11,094 nt of DNA from JBBQXY01 sp051004815 (GCA_051004815.1 JBPCJY010000103.1:1-11094), one strand, 5' to 3'. Shown: positions 1-6,066, counted from the stretch's first letter. Notes: a model not told the origin generated them from the sequence alone. Numbers and translations: made by a program.

Positions 1-37
1 TTCGGGGGGGAGGGGAGAAAAGAGTTGTTCGGGTGGC

Positions 38-81
38 AGAAGAGGGCTTTTTCGCTCCGCCAAGCAGGACAGCCCTTCTCT
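38..81 (-). terminator. possible weak terminator hairpin after the patatin-like gene
   Basis: Arms at 38-48 and 71-81 match at 9 of 11 positions when one is reverse-complemented, with a 22-nt loop. The structure lies just past the stop of the minus-strand patatin-like gene (stop at 98). No U-run follows directly on the minus strand, so intrinsic termination is uncertain. Confidence 0.25.
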
Positions 82-97
82 CCAAATATCTAGCACG

Positions 98-973
98 TCA
101 AACGAATGTTTGTAGAAAGGCGCGTCCCTGTTCCTTGCCATGCTCATAGACGACCACCAGCCCATCTTCCGTCACCTCGGTAAAACCTGTGCCAAGCTTT
201 GCCAGGTCTTGTGCTGGACGAATGATATGGATGGGCGTATTACCCCATCTATCGGGTATCTGTGTACTGGCAAAAATGTCGCGGTAGAGCGGCCCTGCTT
301 CGGTGGCAATAGCGATGACAGTTTTATAGCCCTCTTGCGCCATTTCAATAGCTGGGCAGGCACACGTATAGCTGGCATCAACAAAGGCTTGTCCGGCTAT
401 CGTAGCCGGTATAGTCCAGGCGTGCAACATGCGCGTCGAGGCATAAATCACGGCGTCGATATTCTCTGGCGTGAGGCGGTATGCCGCATCGGTAGCGGCA
501 CTATCGAATACATGCTTGCGCAAATGCTGCCGCGCCCAACTGCTATCGCCACGAGCTGCTGACACAAGCAAGCGTCTCCCCAGGCGTCTTGCCCCGTCCC
601 CCTGGGTCTGTTCCGCACCCTCTACCGTAACCACCGCGCTGGTAGCAATGAAAAAACGCGCCATATCAGGTTGGAGCAGGAAATTGTGCAAGGGTTGGCT
701 GGATTCAGCAATACTGTGTAATACTACCTCGCTCATGCCGTTACCGGGCTGCTGTAAGGTGTGCAATGCGCTGCGCCAGTAACGCAAACCGATCTCGTTT
801 GCCTGGTGTATGGCGGCGCAGACGGCGGGAAACACAGAGGAAGAGGCGGCCGCGTAGCCATCGGCATACACGCCCGCCTCTTCTAAAGCACTGTGTACGC
901 CATGCACAAATACGCCTTTGAATCCACCCGCGGAACAGGCGATGGCAAGCGATTGTGCTCTGCCGTCTGGCAT
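98..973 (-). CDS. patatin-like phospholipase-family protein with altered nucleophile elbow
   Basis: A 291-aa protein with the patatin fold pattern. Residues 14-20 (SAGGFKG) match the glycine-rich oxyanion loop, followed by a helix ending LEEAG. The nucleophile elbow falls at residues 42-46 as AASSS, where the family has G-x-S-x-G: the serine position (S44, or S45 if shifted) survives but both glycines are lost. The second dyad motif is at 198-201 (VDAS), where D-G-G/A is usual, so D199 is kept. Patatins are Ser-Asp lipid acyl hydrolases; whether this one is active is unclear. There is no signal peptide or membrane segment, so it is probably cytoplasmic. The start is an ATG at 973 with AAAGG about 8 nt upstream. 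It lies 27 nt after the HTH gene on the same strand, so the two are probably co-transcribed. A catalytically dead patatin-fold protein is the main alternative reading. Confidence 0.8.
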   Translation of the reverse strand: MPDGRAQSLAIACSAGGFKGVFVHGVHSALEEAGVYADGYAAASSSVFPAVCAAIHQANEIGLRYWRSALHTLQQPGNGMSEVVLHSIAESSQPLHNFLLQPDMARFFIATSAVVTVEGAEQTQGDGARRLGRRLLVSAARGDSSWARQHLRKHVFDSAATDAAYRLTPENIDAVIYASTRMLHAWTIPATIAGQAFVDASYTCACPAIEMAQEGYKTVIAIATEAGPLYRDIFASTQIPDRWGNTPIHIIRPAQDLAKLGTGFTEVTEDGLVVVYEHGKEQGRAFLQTFV

Positions 974-1000
974 GAAAACAACCTTTCGAGCATGGTAACG

Positions 1001-1285
1001 CTAGACGTTTGGTACCCAATCTTCCGCGTGCGGCAGGTCGGGTCTATGATCTTGCTCGTCCCTGCCTTGCTCGTTGTTCGCGGTGGGCAAAGCGTCAGTG
1101 CTTGGACGCAACTGTAGCAGCGACTCGACCTCTATCCGTTTATAGAGACGTTGCCGCTTGATACCCTGCTTATAGCTTCTCAATATCCCCCGACTGACAT
1201 AGGTATACAGCGTTGACACCTTGACGCCAAGCAGGTGACAGGCTTCTTTCCCATCCAGATATGTTTCGCCGTTAAGCTCTATCAT
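1001..1285 (-). CDS. small helix-turn-helix DNA-binding protein (excisionase/MerR type, HTH_17)
   Basis: A 94-aa protein. Residues 9-60 form a MerR/excisionase-type winged helix-turn-helix: a first helix around KEACHLLGV, the recognition helix STLYTYVSRGIL (24-35), then a basic wing and a helix ending VESLLQL. Residues 61-94 are a polar, probably disordered tail, and there is no effector-binding domain. From family knowledge, the signature LYxYVSRGxLRS is typical of the HTH domain found at the N-terminus of some bacterial citrate synthase homologues. Here it is a separate gene divergent from citrate synthase, so a role as local regulator of that gene is inferred. The ATG at 1285 has a strong site (GGAAGGAG) 8 nt upstream, and a near-consensus promoter lies about 60 nt further up. 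It heads a unit with the patatin-like gene downstream. Molecular partner and ligand are unknown. Confidence 0.82.
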   Translation of the reverse strand: MIELNGETYLDGKEACHLLGVKVSTLYTYVSRGILRSYKQGIKRQRLYKRIEVESLLQLRPSTDALPTANNEQGRDEQDHRPDLPHAEDWVPNV

Positions 1286-1341
1286 CGTTGGCTCTCCTTC
1301 CGTCCAAGTGTGAAAAAAGGATTGTAGCTTCCTTCACTTCA

Positions 1342-1370
1342 ATCATAAAAGGCTAGCCCACGTTTGTCAA
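1342..1370 (-). promoter_or_regulatory. sigma-70-type promoter for the HTH-patatin unit
   Basis: On the minus strand, TTGACA (1370-1365), a 17-bp spacer and TATGAT (1347-1342) give 11 of 12 consensus matches. This predicts a transcript start near 1335 and a leader of about 50 nt. The octamer TCAATCAT occurs at 1339-1346 and 1367-1374, overlapping both promoter elements, and could be an autoregulatory site. Confidence 0.75.
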
Positions 1371-1400
1371 TCATTTTTCCCTCTAATCGATATAAATCGT

Positions 1401-1420
1401 GTAATATCAAGTAATATCAA
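1401..1420. repeat. exact tandem decamer between divergent promoters, candidate operator
   Basis: GTAATATCAA occurs twice in direct tandem. The 10-bp period puts both copies on roughly the same DNA face. It lies 6 bp upstream of the citrate synthase -35 and 30 bp from the HTH gene -35, where an operator read by the HTH protein would be expected. The binding itself is inference. Confidence 0.5.
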
Positions 1421-1426
1421 ATCTTA

Positions 1427-1455
1427 TTGACTTTCATCAAAAAAAATGCTACAAC
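1427..1455 (+). promoter_or_regulatory. citrate synthase promoter with extended -10
   Basis: TTGACT (1427-1432), a 17-bp spacer and TACAAC (1450-1455) preceded by TGC, the extended -10 pattern. The predicted start is near 1462, giving a leader of about 50 nt that ends in the AAAGGAG ribosome site at 1494-1500. Confidence 0.65.
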
Positions 1456-1510
1456 TTGTAAATAAGGTTTATTGCGTGGAGTATAGTAGCAACAAAGGAG
1501 TGAGCGCAAG

Positions 1511-2674
1511 ATGTCAACGATGATACCTGAGACAAACGAAAATCCACAGAAAGACACAAGCAACAAGCCGAAAAAAGGTGGCCTGGAAGGCATTGTAGCG
1601 GCCAGTACCGTGTTGAGCAAAGTGGAAGGCACGGCAGGGCGATTAATTTATCGTGGCTACAATATTCATGATCTGGCCCGTACCACCTCTTTTGAAGAGG
1701 TCGCCCACCTGCTCTGGTTTGGGCATCTCCCCACCACAACCGAACTGGCAAACCTCAAGGCGCAATTGGCAGCCCAACGCACGCTACCGGAAGCGGTAGT
1801 GCAGGTTATTCACGCTCTGCCTGCAACCGCAGAGCCAATGGATGTATTGCGCACCGCGACTTCCGCGTGGGGCGCGACCACCATTAAAGGTAAGCCGACA
1901 GTTGAGCAGGCCATTGCCGTGACAGCGCGTTTCCCGCTCTTCCTGGCAGCCTTCCATCGCATGCGCACCGGGCAGGAGCTATTACAGTCAAAGCCGGAGC
2001 TTGGTCATGCCGCCAACTACCTGTACCTGTTGACGGGAAAAATACCGGAGCAACAGCACGTCAAAGCACTGGATGCCTACCTGGTGTTGTTGGCCGATCA
2101 CGGCATGAACGCTTCCACGTTCACGGCACGCGTGGTAGCCAGCACGGAATCGGATATTGTCTCGGCCACTGTTGCCGCCATAGGCGCATTGAAAGGTCCT
2201 TTGCATGGCGGTGCGCCCTCCAAGGTGCTGGATATGTTGCAGGCCATTGGGACGGTAGAGAATGCTGAACCGTGGCTGCGCAATGCCATGGCAAAGGGCG
2301 AGCGTCTCATGGGCTTTGGACACCGCGTCTACAAAACAGTAGACCCACGCGCTGAAGAACTACGCGAACTGGCTCGTCTGGCCGATCCACAAGCATTCAT
2401 TCTCTCTCGTCGCGTGGAAGAACTGGCATTGGCTTTATTGGAAGAAGAGAAACCGGGTCGCCGCCTCTACACCAACGTCGAATTTTATTCCGCCGCCCTG
2501 CTGGCCTCCGTTGGCTTGCCTGGAGACCTCTTTACCCCCACCTTTGCCGTCAGTCGCGTAGCCGGCTGGACGGCCCATATCCTGGAACAGGTCGGCAATA
2601 ACCGCCTGATCCGTCCAGAAGCCGACTACACCGGCCCCACCGACGTGCGATTCGTGCCGCTCAACGAGCGGTGA
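1511..2674 (+). CDS. citrate synthase (citrate/2-methylcitrate synthase family)
   Basis: A 387-aa homologue of normal length for the short, Gram-positive-type citrate synthases. These condense oxaloacetate with acetyl-CoA (or propionyl-CoA in methylcitrate synthases) in the cytoplasm as the entry step of the TCA cycle. Visible motifs in order: ADHGMNASTF with H197, GPLHGGAPS with H232 (the first catalytic histidine region), GFGHRVY with H271 (oxaloacetate-binding histidine), TNVEFYSAA with E324, FAVSRVAGW with R349, and the C-terminal RPEADYTG. The catalytic acid in NVxFYS is usually Asp; here it is Glu. Residues 1-24 are polar and probably disordered. The ATG at 1511 has AAAGGAG 10 nt upstream; the next ATG at 1520 is less well spaced. 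It is divergent from the HTH gene. Citrate and methylcitrate synthase cannot be separated from sequence reading alone, so no symbol is given. Confidence 0.93.
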   Translation: MSTMIPETNENPQKDTSNKPKKGGLEGIVAASTVLSKVEGTAGRLIYRGYNIHDLARTTSFEEVAHLLWFGHLPTTTELANLKAQLAAQRTLPEAVVQVIHALPATAEPMDVLRTATSAWGATTIKGKPTVEQAIAVTARFPLFLAAFHRMRTGQELLQSKPELGHAANYLYLLTGKIPEQQHVKALDAYLVLLADHGMNASTFTARVVASTESDIVSATVAAIGALKGPLHGGAPSKVLDMLQAIGTVENAEPWLRNAMAKGERLMGFGHRVYKTVDPRAEELRELARLADPQAFILSRRVEELALALLEEEKPGRRLYTNVEFYSAALLASVGLPGDLFTPTFAVSRVAGWTAHILEQVGNNRLIRPEADYTGPTDVRFVPLNER

Positions 2675-2679
2675 CAACT

Positions 2680-2699
2680 CCCCCGCATAACTGACGGGG
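2680..2699 (+). terminator. weak hairpin just after citrate synthase
   Basis: CCCCG (2681-2685) pairs with CGGGG (2695-2699) around a 9-nt loop, 6 nt past the citrate synthase stop. No T-run follows, so it may be an RNA end-protecting stem rather than an intrinsic terminator. The remaining bases to 2801 show nothing recognisable. Confidence 0.3.
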
Positions 2700-2801
2700 A
2701 TCCAGTAAGGAAGAGAGTACCGTTCTCGAAGTGCCTATTCCCTAACGGATGGCCCAGGTAGCCAGTGCAGATCGTGGTGCATGCCTCGGTTGTGCTGGTT
2801 A

Positions 2802-3224
2802 CTATCGGGCAGGATAGTGGCCAATATCAATCAGCCCAAGCCGGTAGGCCACCCGTTCGGCATCATTGAGGTGAAGAAGGACGACAGTCGCACGCCCACT
2901 TGAGGTAATGCCTTCAATCAGAGCACCGTTGAGGCGAAAATGGCGATGCCATCTCTGCTCACGTGGATGAAAGAGAAAGACGACTTTATTTGATGTTGGG
3001 TCGACAGAAGCAAGGTCTGAGCCTTTGAAACGGTTACAATACATGCACGCCCATGCCAGATTATCAAGTGATGTCGGTCCACCGTGTTTTTCAGCAATCA
3101 CATGGTCTGCTTCGTGCGGATAGTACATATCCGATTCATGGATGAGGCAGTATTCACATCGTCCCTGCGCACGCTCTTGAACCTGACGTCGTAAACGTTC
3201 AGGAACGGAAGGTTTCTTGGTCAT
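2802..3224 (-). CDS. HNH endonuclease
   Basis: A 140-aa single-domain HNH nuclease. A basic N-terminal helix (7-20) leads into C23-x-x-C26, then the beta-beta-alpha metal core: D40-H41 (catalytic general base), N55 in LDNLAW, C60-x-x-C63, and N64 at the third HNH position. This is an H-N-N version common in the family. The two CxxC pairs should bind a structural zinc. Residues 75-140 extend past the core and end with RVAYRLGLIDIG, a tail I associate with free-standing HNH proteins. It should cut or nick DNA with a divalent metal; the target is unknown. The ATG at 3224 lies 4 nt after the upstream gene's stop and has only a weak AAGG site, suggesting translational coupling. No transposon, intron or methylase neighbour is visible. 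Confidence 0.88.
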   Translation of the reverse strand: MTKKPSVPERLRRQVQERAQGRCEYCLIHESDMYYPHEADHVIAEKHGGPTSLDNLAWACMYCNRFKGSDLASVDPTSNKVVFLFHPREQRWHRHFRLNGALIEGITSSGRATVVLLHLNDAERVAYRLGLIDIGHYPAR

Positions 3225-3228
3225 GGCC

Positions 3229-3480
3229 TTAGGATGCCTGCTGTCTCAATTGACGGTGGGCTTCAAGTTTGACCAGCTCCATCAGATATTCAATCACCAA
3301 ATAGCTCTCAAGTTCTTTGCGTTCCTCTTCTATAAGCGAGCTGTCTCGCTCAGTATGGATGAGTTCATATGCTCGTTCAGCTACCTCGGCAGAGGGATGG
3401 AAAGCTACGATTTGTTCAGGAGTTGGATGATTCGCGAGAAAGCGTGCAATTTCAGTGGCGGCTTGTGTTTTAAGAAGCAT
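3229..3480 (-). CDS. small helical protein paired with the HNH nuclease (possible antitoxin or regulator)
   Basis: An 83-aa protein, very rich in Glu, Ala and Leu and predicted all-helical. The middle reads IVAFHPSAEVAERAYELIH, then a polar linker, then an acidic helix (EEERKELESYLVIEYLMELVKLEA). I recall small proteins with this kind of layout upstream of stand-alone HNH nucleases in cyanobacteria and Chloroflexota, but they have no settled function. The start is chosen by the ribosome site: AAGGAGGT is 8 nt from the ATG at 3480 but only 2 nt from an in-frame GTG at 3486. It is the first gene of a two-gene unit and the nuclease follows after 4 nt. Order and size resemble an antitoxin-toxin pair. 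That role is inference, and a targeting or accessory subunit is equally possible. Confidence 0.7.
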   Translation of the reverse strand: MLLKTQAATEIARFLANHPTPEQIVAFHPSAEVAERAYELIHTERDSSLIEEERKELESYLVIEYLMELVKLEAHRQLRQQAS

Positions 3481-3568
3481 AGCCACTACCTCCTTCTACA
3501 GAAAAGGATGTCAGCCTCAAACGCATTGAATGGTTCGTTCTTGACGATACACCCAAAGCATATCATAG

Positions 3569-3597
3569 AAGAGGCTCTATTGCAAAAATCTAGGACG
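3569..3597 (-). promoter_or_regulatory. possible promoter for the small protein-HNH unit
   Basis: On the minus strand, TTGCAA, a 17-bp spacer and TATGCT lie in the gap between chrA and this unit, about 90 nt upstream of the small gene. Each element matches consensus at 4 of 6 positions, so this is only a modest candidate. Coordinates are approximate. The rest of 3481-3647 shows no other clear signal. Confidence 0.3.
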
Positions 3598-3647
3598 GCA
3601 AATTTGTGGATGGAGGGAAGGAGCCTTTACATCCTCTATAAAATATC

Positions 3648-4160
3648 TTACCTATACAAAAAATACCCCACGAGTCCTGCCAGAGCTAAAATGATCAGAA
3701 TGTTTACCTTGCGAGTCAATGCCAGCCCGAAGGCACCAAGGGCGATCAGCAATCCCTTCCAGTCTACGCCAGGCTGGTGCAGAATCGTCCAGACAACGGT
3801 GAGCAAGAGACCGATGACGGCGAGCGAGACACCGTGCATAGCACCCTGTACCCATACTCTCTGTTCAATGCGCGAGTAACCAGCAGCAACAACGAGCACC
3901 AGCAGTGCCGGGAGCGTGATGGCAATCAAAGCGAAAATTGCACCAAGATAGCCGTAAGTGAGATAGCCCAGGCTAATGACCCATAATCCATTCGGGCCAG
4001 GGCTGATCTGCCCAATGGCAATAGATTGCCCAAAGTTGACTTCTTTGGCCCACCCGTTGCCTAACAAGTCCTGGTGCAGACTGGGTAAATTGCTAAAGCC
4101 GCCGGTCGAGAAGAGTGAGGCTTTCAGGAAAAGGAGAAAGTAGATGAATGGATTAATCAT
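3648..4160 (-). CDS. chrA: chromate transporter family protein, second half (ChrA-type)
   Basis: A 170-aa membrane protein of the CHR family (single-domain, short-chain type). The N-terminal region FSTGGFSNLPSLHQDL (17-32) and GQISPGPNGLW (50-60) match the two family signatures, a GG turn and a PGP turn. They are followed by about four to five hydrophobic segments to the C-terminus. CHR proteins export chromate by exchange or proton motive force in the characterised members; the natural substrate of many homologues is unknown. The ATG overlaps the upstream chrA stop by one base (TAATG), so the two halves are translationally coupled and should form a heterodimer equal to a full-length ChrA. 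The stop at 3648 has no clear terminator after it. Confidence 0.88.
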   Translation of the reverse strand: MINPFIYFLLFLKASLFSTGGFSNLPSLHQDLLGNGWAKEVNFGQSIAIGQISPGPNGLWVISLGYLTYGYLGAIFALIAITLPALLVLVVAAGYSRIEQRVWVQGAMHGVSLAVIGLLLTVVWTILHQPGVDWKGLLIALGAFGLALTRKVNILIILALAGLVGYFLYR

Positions 4161-4783
4161 TAGTGTTCCTCTCCTCCTCCTCCTTCTTCGAGAAGAGCAG
4201 AAGCCGGTTTTGGTGCAAAGAAAAGCGCACCCAAGACAACAGCACCGAGCACTACAGCAATCACCGTGAGCTGCAAAAGAATGATGGCCAGTGCGCTAGC
4301 AATGATGAGTATACTACTGCCCAGCATATAGAGCACCCCTACTTTAGAGCCTTTACGGATGAGAGGCAGGGCAAAGTTAAGTCCGACGAGCAGCATAATT
4401 CCTGCTGTTGCCGGTACCACACCGCGTAAAACCGCCTGCACTGCCGCGATGTGTTCGATTTGTTGAAACAGCACCGTTAACAGGCAGGTGATCGCCGCAC
4501 TTGGCAAGAGCATACCGGTGAGCGAGGCGACGATCCCCCATATGCCCCCCAGTTTCTTCCCTATCAGGACGGTGAGAGCTATGAGGTTGATGCCAGGAGT
4601 GAGAATACATAAACTCCAAAGATGCAAATACTCTTCTATCGTCAGCCAGCGATATTTCTCTATGAACACACGCTGAATCAAAAATGTAGTCGATGCCCCA
4701 CCTCCAAAGGATTGCAACCCGATGCTAGCCCAGATGCGAAAAAGCTGCCACCTGCCAGGTTTCGGGTCTGGCAATTTCTGCAT
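4160..4783 (-). CDS. chrA: chromate transporter family protein, first half (ChrA-type)
   Basis: A 207-aa CHR-family membrane protein. Residues 13-30 (amphipathic helix then SFGGGAS) match the N-terminal family signature, where FGGP is usual. QRVFIEKYRWLT (37-48) and ILTPGINLIAL (60-70) match the following conserved helix and P-G turn, and LLPS (92-95) starts the next span. Around six hydrophobic segments follow, ending in a short acidic tail (EEGGGGEEH). The reading frame is open back to 4957, but the ATG at 4783 is preferred: AGGAG sits 8 nt upstream of it, and the extra N-terminal residues look non-native (Cys/His/Pro-rich). It is the first gene of the chrA pair, which together equal one classical two-domain ChrA. 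The substrate is not certain to be chromate. Confidence 0.85.
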   Translation of the reverse strand: MQKLPDPKPGRWQLFRIWASIGLQSFGGGASTTFLIQRVFIEKYRWLTIEEYLHLWSLCILTPGINLIALTVLIGKKLGGIWGIVASLTGMLLPSAAITCLLTVLFQQIEHIAAVQAVLRGVVPATAGIMLLVGLNFALPLIRKGSKVGVLYMLGSSILIIASALAIILLQLTVIAVVLGAVVLGALFFAPKPASALLEEGGGGEEH

Positions 4784-4900
4784 AACACAAGCTCCTAACC
4801 ATAATAGAATTTTTGCGTCAATAGTTGCCCTAACAAAGGTAATCCATTTCATGTAAGCGGAGCGTGCGTGAAAGCAGGGGGATGTGGGGATGTGGATGAA

Positions 4901-4963
4901 GGGGCCTTGTGCCTGTCCTGGTGGGGATTTCTGCACTCCCAACGAGGACAAGCACAAGGCCCC
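4901..4963. repeat. long inverted repeat, 27-nt arms with 9-nt loop
   Basis: The arms 4901-4927 and 4937-4963 match at 23 of 27 positions after reverse complementing. The outer 12 bases (GGGGCCTTGTGC) are perfect. As DNA it could form a cruciform; as RNA, a stable hairpin. It lies between two divergent genes, so it is not at the end of any visible transcript. Confidence 0.75.
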
Positions 4964-4996
4964 CTCACCGCCGCCACGTCCACCCCTTGTCCCTAC
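4954..4996 (-). repeat. dispersed G-rich repeat, copy 1
   Basis: On the minus strand this begins with GTAGGGACAAGGGG (4996-4983), runs through a G-rich middle and ends in GGGGCCTTGT (4963-4954). The same two ends, in the same order, flank the copy at 9301-9339. The middle differs in length and sequence. Confidence 0.6.
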
Positions 4997-5160
4997 ACCC
5001 TACACTTCTAACGCTTACGTGAAAGGGATTGACCACAAACGCAAAAAAGAACCCCGCCGTAGGCGATGAATAATCCTGAATACTAACAGTGTAGCATATT
5101 GTATATCCTGGCAAGCAAGAAAAACTGTCCTTTTTGCCAGTGAATATAGTCTTTATGAGC

Positions 5161-5190
5161 TTGCACACCATCCCCTGTATCGGATAAAAT
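5161..5190 (+). promoter_or_regulatory. sodA: candidate SOD promoter
   Basis: TTGCAC (5161-5166), an 18-bp spacer and TAAAAT (5185-5190). The predicted start near 5197 gives a leader of about 100 nt containing a small hairpin (GAGGTA 5254-5259 with TACCTC 5268-5273) just upstream of the ribosome site. I saw no clear Fur- or Mn-responsive operator. Confidence 0.5.
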
Positions 5191-5297
5191 GAATCATGGA
5201 TTTAGCCTATTTACGAATAAGACTAACCAGTTCGGTACCCATATCCATCTGAAGAGGTAACACTTTCTACCTCGTATTTAGAGTAAGGAGAATTTTT

Positions 5298-5918
5298 ATG
5301 GCATACGAACTTCCACCTCTACCGTATGATTATAGTGCGTTAGAGCCGACCATCGACGCGGAGACGATGCATCTGCATCATGACAAGCACCATGCCGCCT
5401 ACGTCAACAACCTGAACGCGGCCCTACAGAGCAACAGCCAGCTTGCCTCGCTCTCGATTGATGACCTGGTGAGTCGTCTCAATGAAGTACCTGAAAACAT
5501 CCGCACCGCCGTGCGCAATAACGGTGGTGGCCATGCCAATCACAGCATGTTCTGGCAGATCATGAAACCCAATGGCGGTGGTCAGCCCTCTGGCGATCTC
5601 GCCAGCGCGATCCAGCAGGCTTTTGGCTCGCTCGATCAGCTCAAGACTGCCTTCAACGATGCCGGTGCCAAACGCTTTGGTTCTGGCTGGACGTGGCTCG
5701 TTCTCGACAAGAGCGGCAACCTCCAGGTGACTTCTACCGCGAACCAGGACAGCCCCTTGACCGATGGCCTCTACCCCGTCATGGGCAACGACGTCTGGGA
5801 ACATGCCTACTACCTCAAGTACCAGAACCGCCGCCCGGAATACCTCTCTGCCTGGTGGAACGTCGTCAACTGGGACGAGATTTCCCGCCGCTACGAAAAA
5901 GGCCGCAGCGGCCACTAA
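5298..5918 (+). CDS. sodA: superoxide dismutase, Fe/Mn family (Mn-like)
   Basis: A 206-aa complete Fe/Mn SOD, which converts superoxide to hydrogen peroxide and oxygen in the cytoplasm (no signal peptide). Metal ligands are all present: H27 in HLHHDKHH, H82 in GGGHANHSMFW, and D165 and H169 in GNDVWEHAYY. Tyr35 in the HHAAYVNN motif also fits the active-site gateway. NNGGGHANHS, GSGWTWLV and TANQDSPL around Q150 favour the Mn-type over the Fe-type, but cambialistic use cannot be excluded. The ATG at 5298 has TAAGGAG 7 nt upstream, a good match. It has its own promoter and is transcribed away from chrA, converging with the MFS gene. The last residues (KGRSGH) are an ordinary short tail. Confidence 0.96.
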   Translation: MAYELPPLPYDYSALEPTIDAETMHLHHDKHHAAYVNNLNAALQSNSQLASLSIDDLVSRLNEVPENIRTAVRNNGGGHANHSMFWQIMKPNGGGQPSGDLASAIQQAFGSLDQLKTAFNDAGAKRFGSGWTWLVLDKSGNLQVTSTANQDSPLTDGLYPVMGNDVWEHAYYLKYQNRRPEYLSAWWNVVNWDEISRRYEKGRSGH

Positions 5919-5946
5919 TTCATAGTTGTAGACAGACACAACGCCA

Positions 5947-5966
5947 GGGTAGCCGCACGGCTACCC
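5947..5966. repeat. perfect 9-bp inverted repeat after the SOD gene
   Basis: GGGTAGCCG (5947-5955) and CGGCTACCC (5958-5966) form a perfect stem 28 nt past the SOD stop. No T-run follows. It may act as a transcript end or a REP-like element. Confidence 0.5.
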
Positions 5967-5972
5967 ATCCCC

Positions 5973-6065
5973 AGAGTACCCGTAAGGGGCACCCCTACCA
6001 TGGGACGAACGAGCCGACGAAGCCGTCCCAGCGTCCATGGTAAGGGTATCCCTTGCGGGTACCCT
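5973..6065. repeat. large inverted repeat between convergent genes
   Basis: The 32-nt arms 5973-6004 and 6034-6065 match at 26 of 32 positions after reverse complementing. All six differences are transitions. Each arm also contains its own small hairpin (AGGGG/CCCCT on the left, AAGGG/CCCTT on the right). It fills the gap between the SOD and MFS stops and touches the MFS stop, so it may serve as a bidirectional transcript end or be a small mobile repeat. Confidence 0.7.
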
Positions 6066-6066
6066 G

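Larger units (their letters stand above)
4784..5297. other. intergenic region between chrA and the SOD gene (514 bp)
   Basis: The left part (about 4870-5010) is G-rich then C-rich and folds back on itself around the inverted repeat at 4901-4963. It also contains a 14-mer shared with 9301-9314. The right part is AT-rich and holds an inverted repeat (CTGGCAA 5108-5114, TTGCCAG 5134-5140, flanked by TATAT/ATATA) and the SOD promoter. No coding sequence in it looks real. Confidence 0.6.

Noticed and set aside
3217..3879. Plus-strand open frame of 220 codons
   Set aside because: It runs antisense through the HNH partner, across the intergenic gap and into chrA, has a mixed composition and no domain.
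4784..4957. N-terminal extension of the first chrA half to 4957
   Set aside because: The AGGAG site 8 nt before the ATG at 4783 and the start of family similarity right after it favour the shorter protein.
4884..5069. Plus-strand open frame of 61 codons across the fold-back repeat
   Set aside because: Pro/Lys/Arg-rich product of a repeat; no ribosome site and no similarity to known families.
5424..5939. Open frame of 171 codons antisense to the SOD gene
   Set aside because: Fully opposite a conserved SOD; the translation is a shadow of the sense codon bias.
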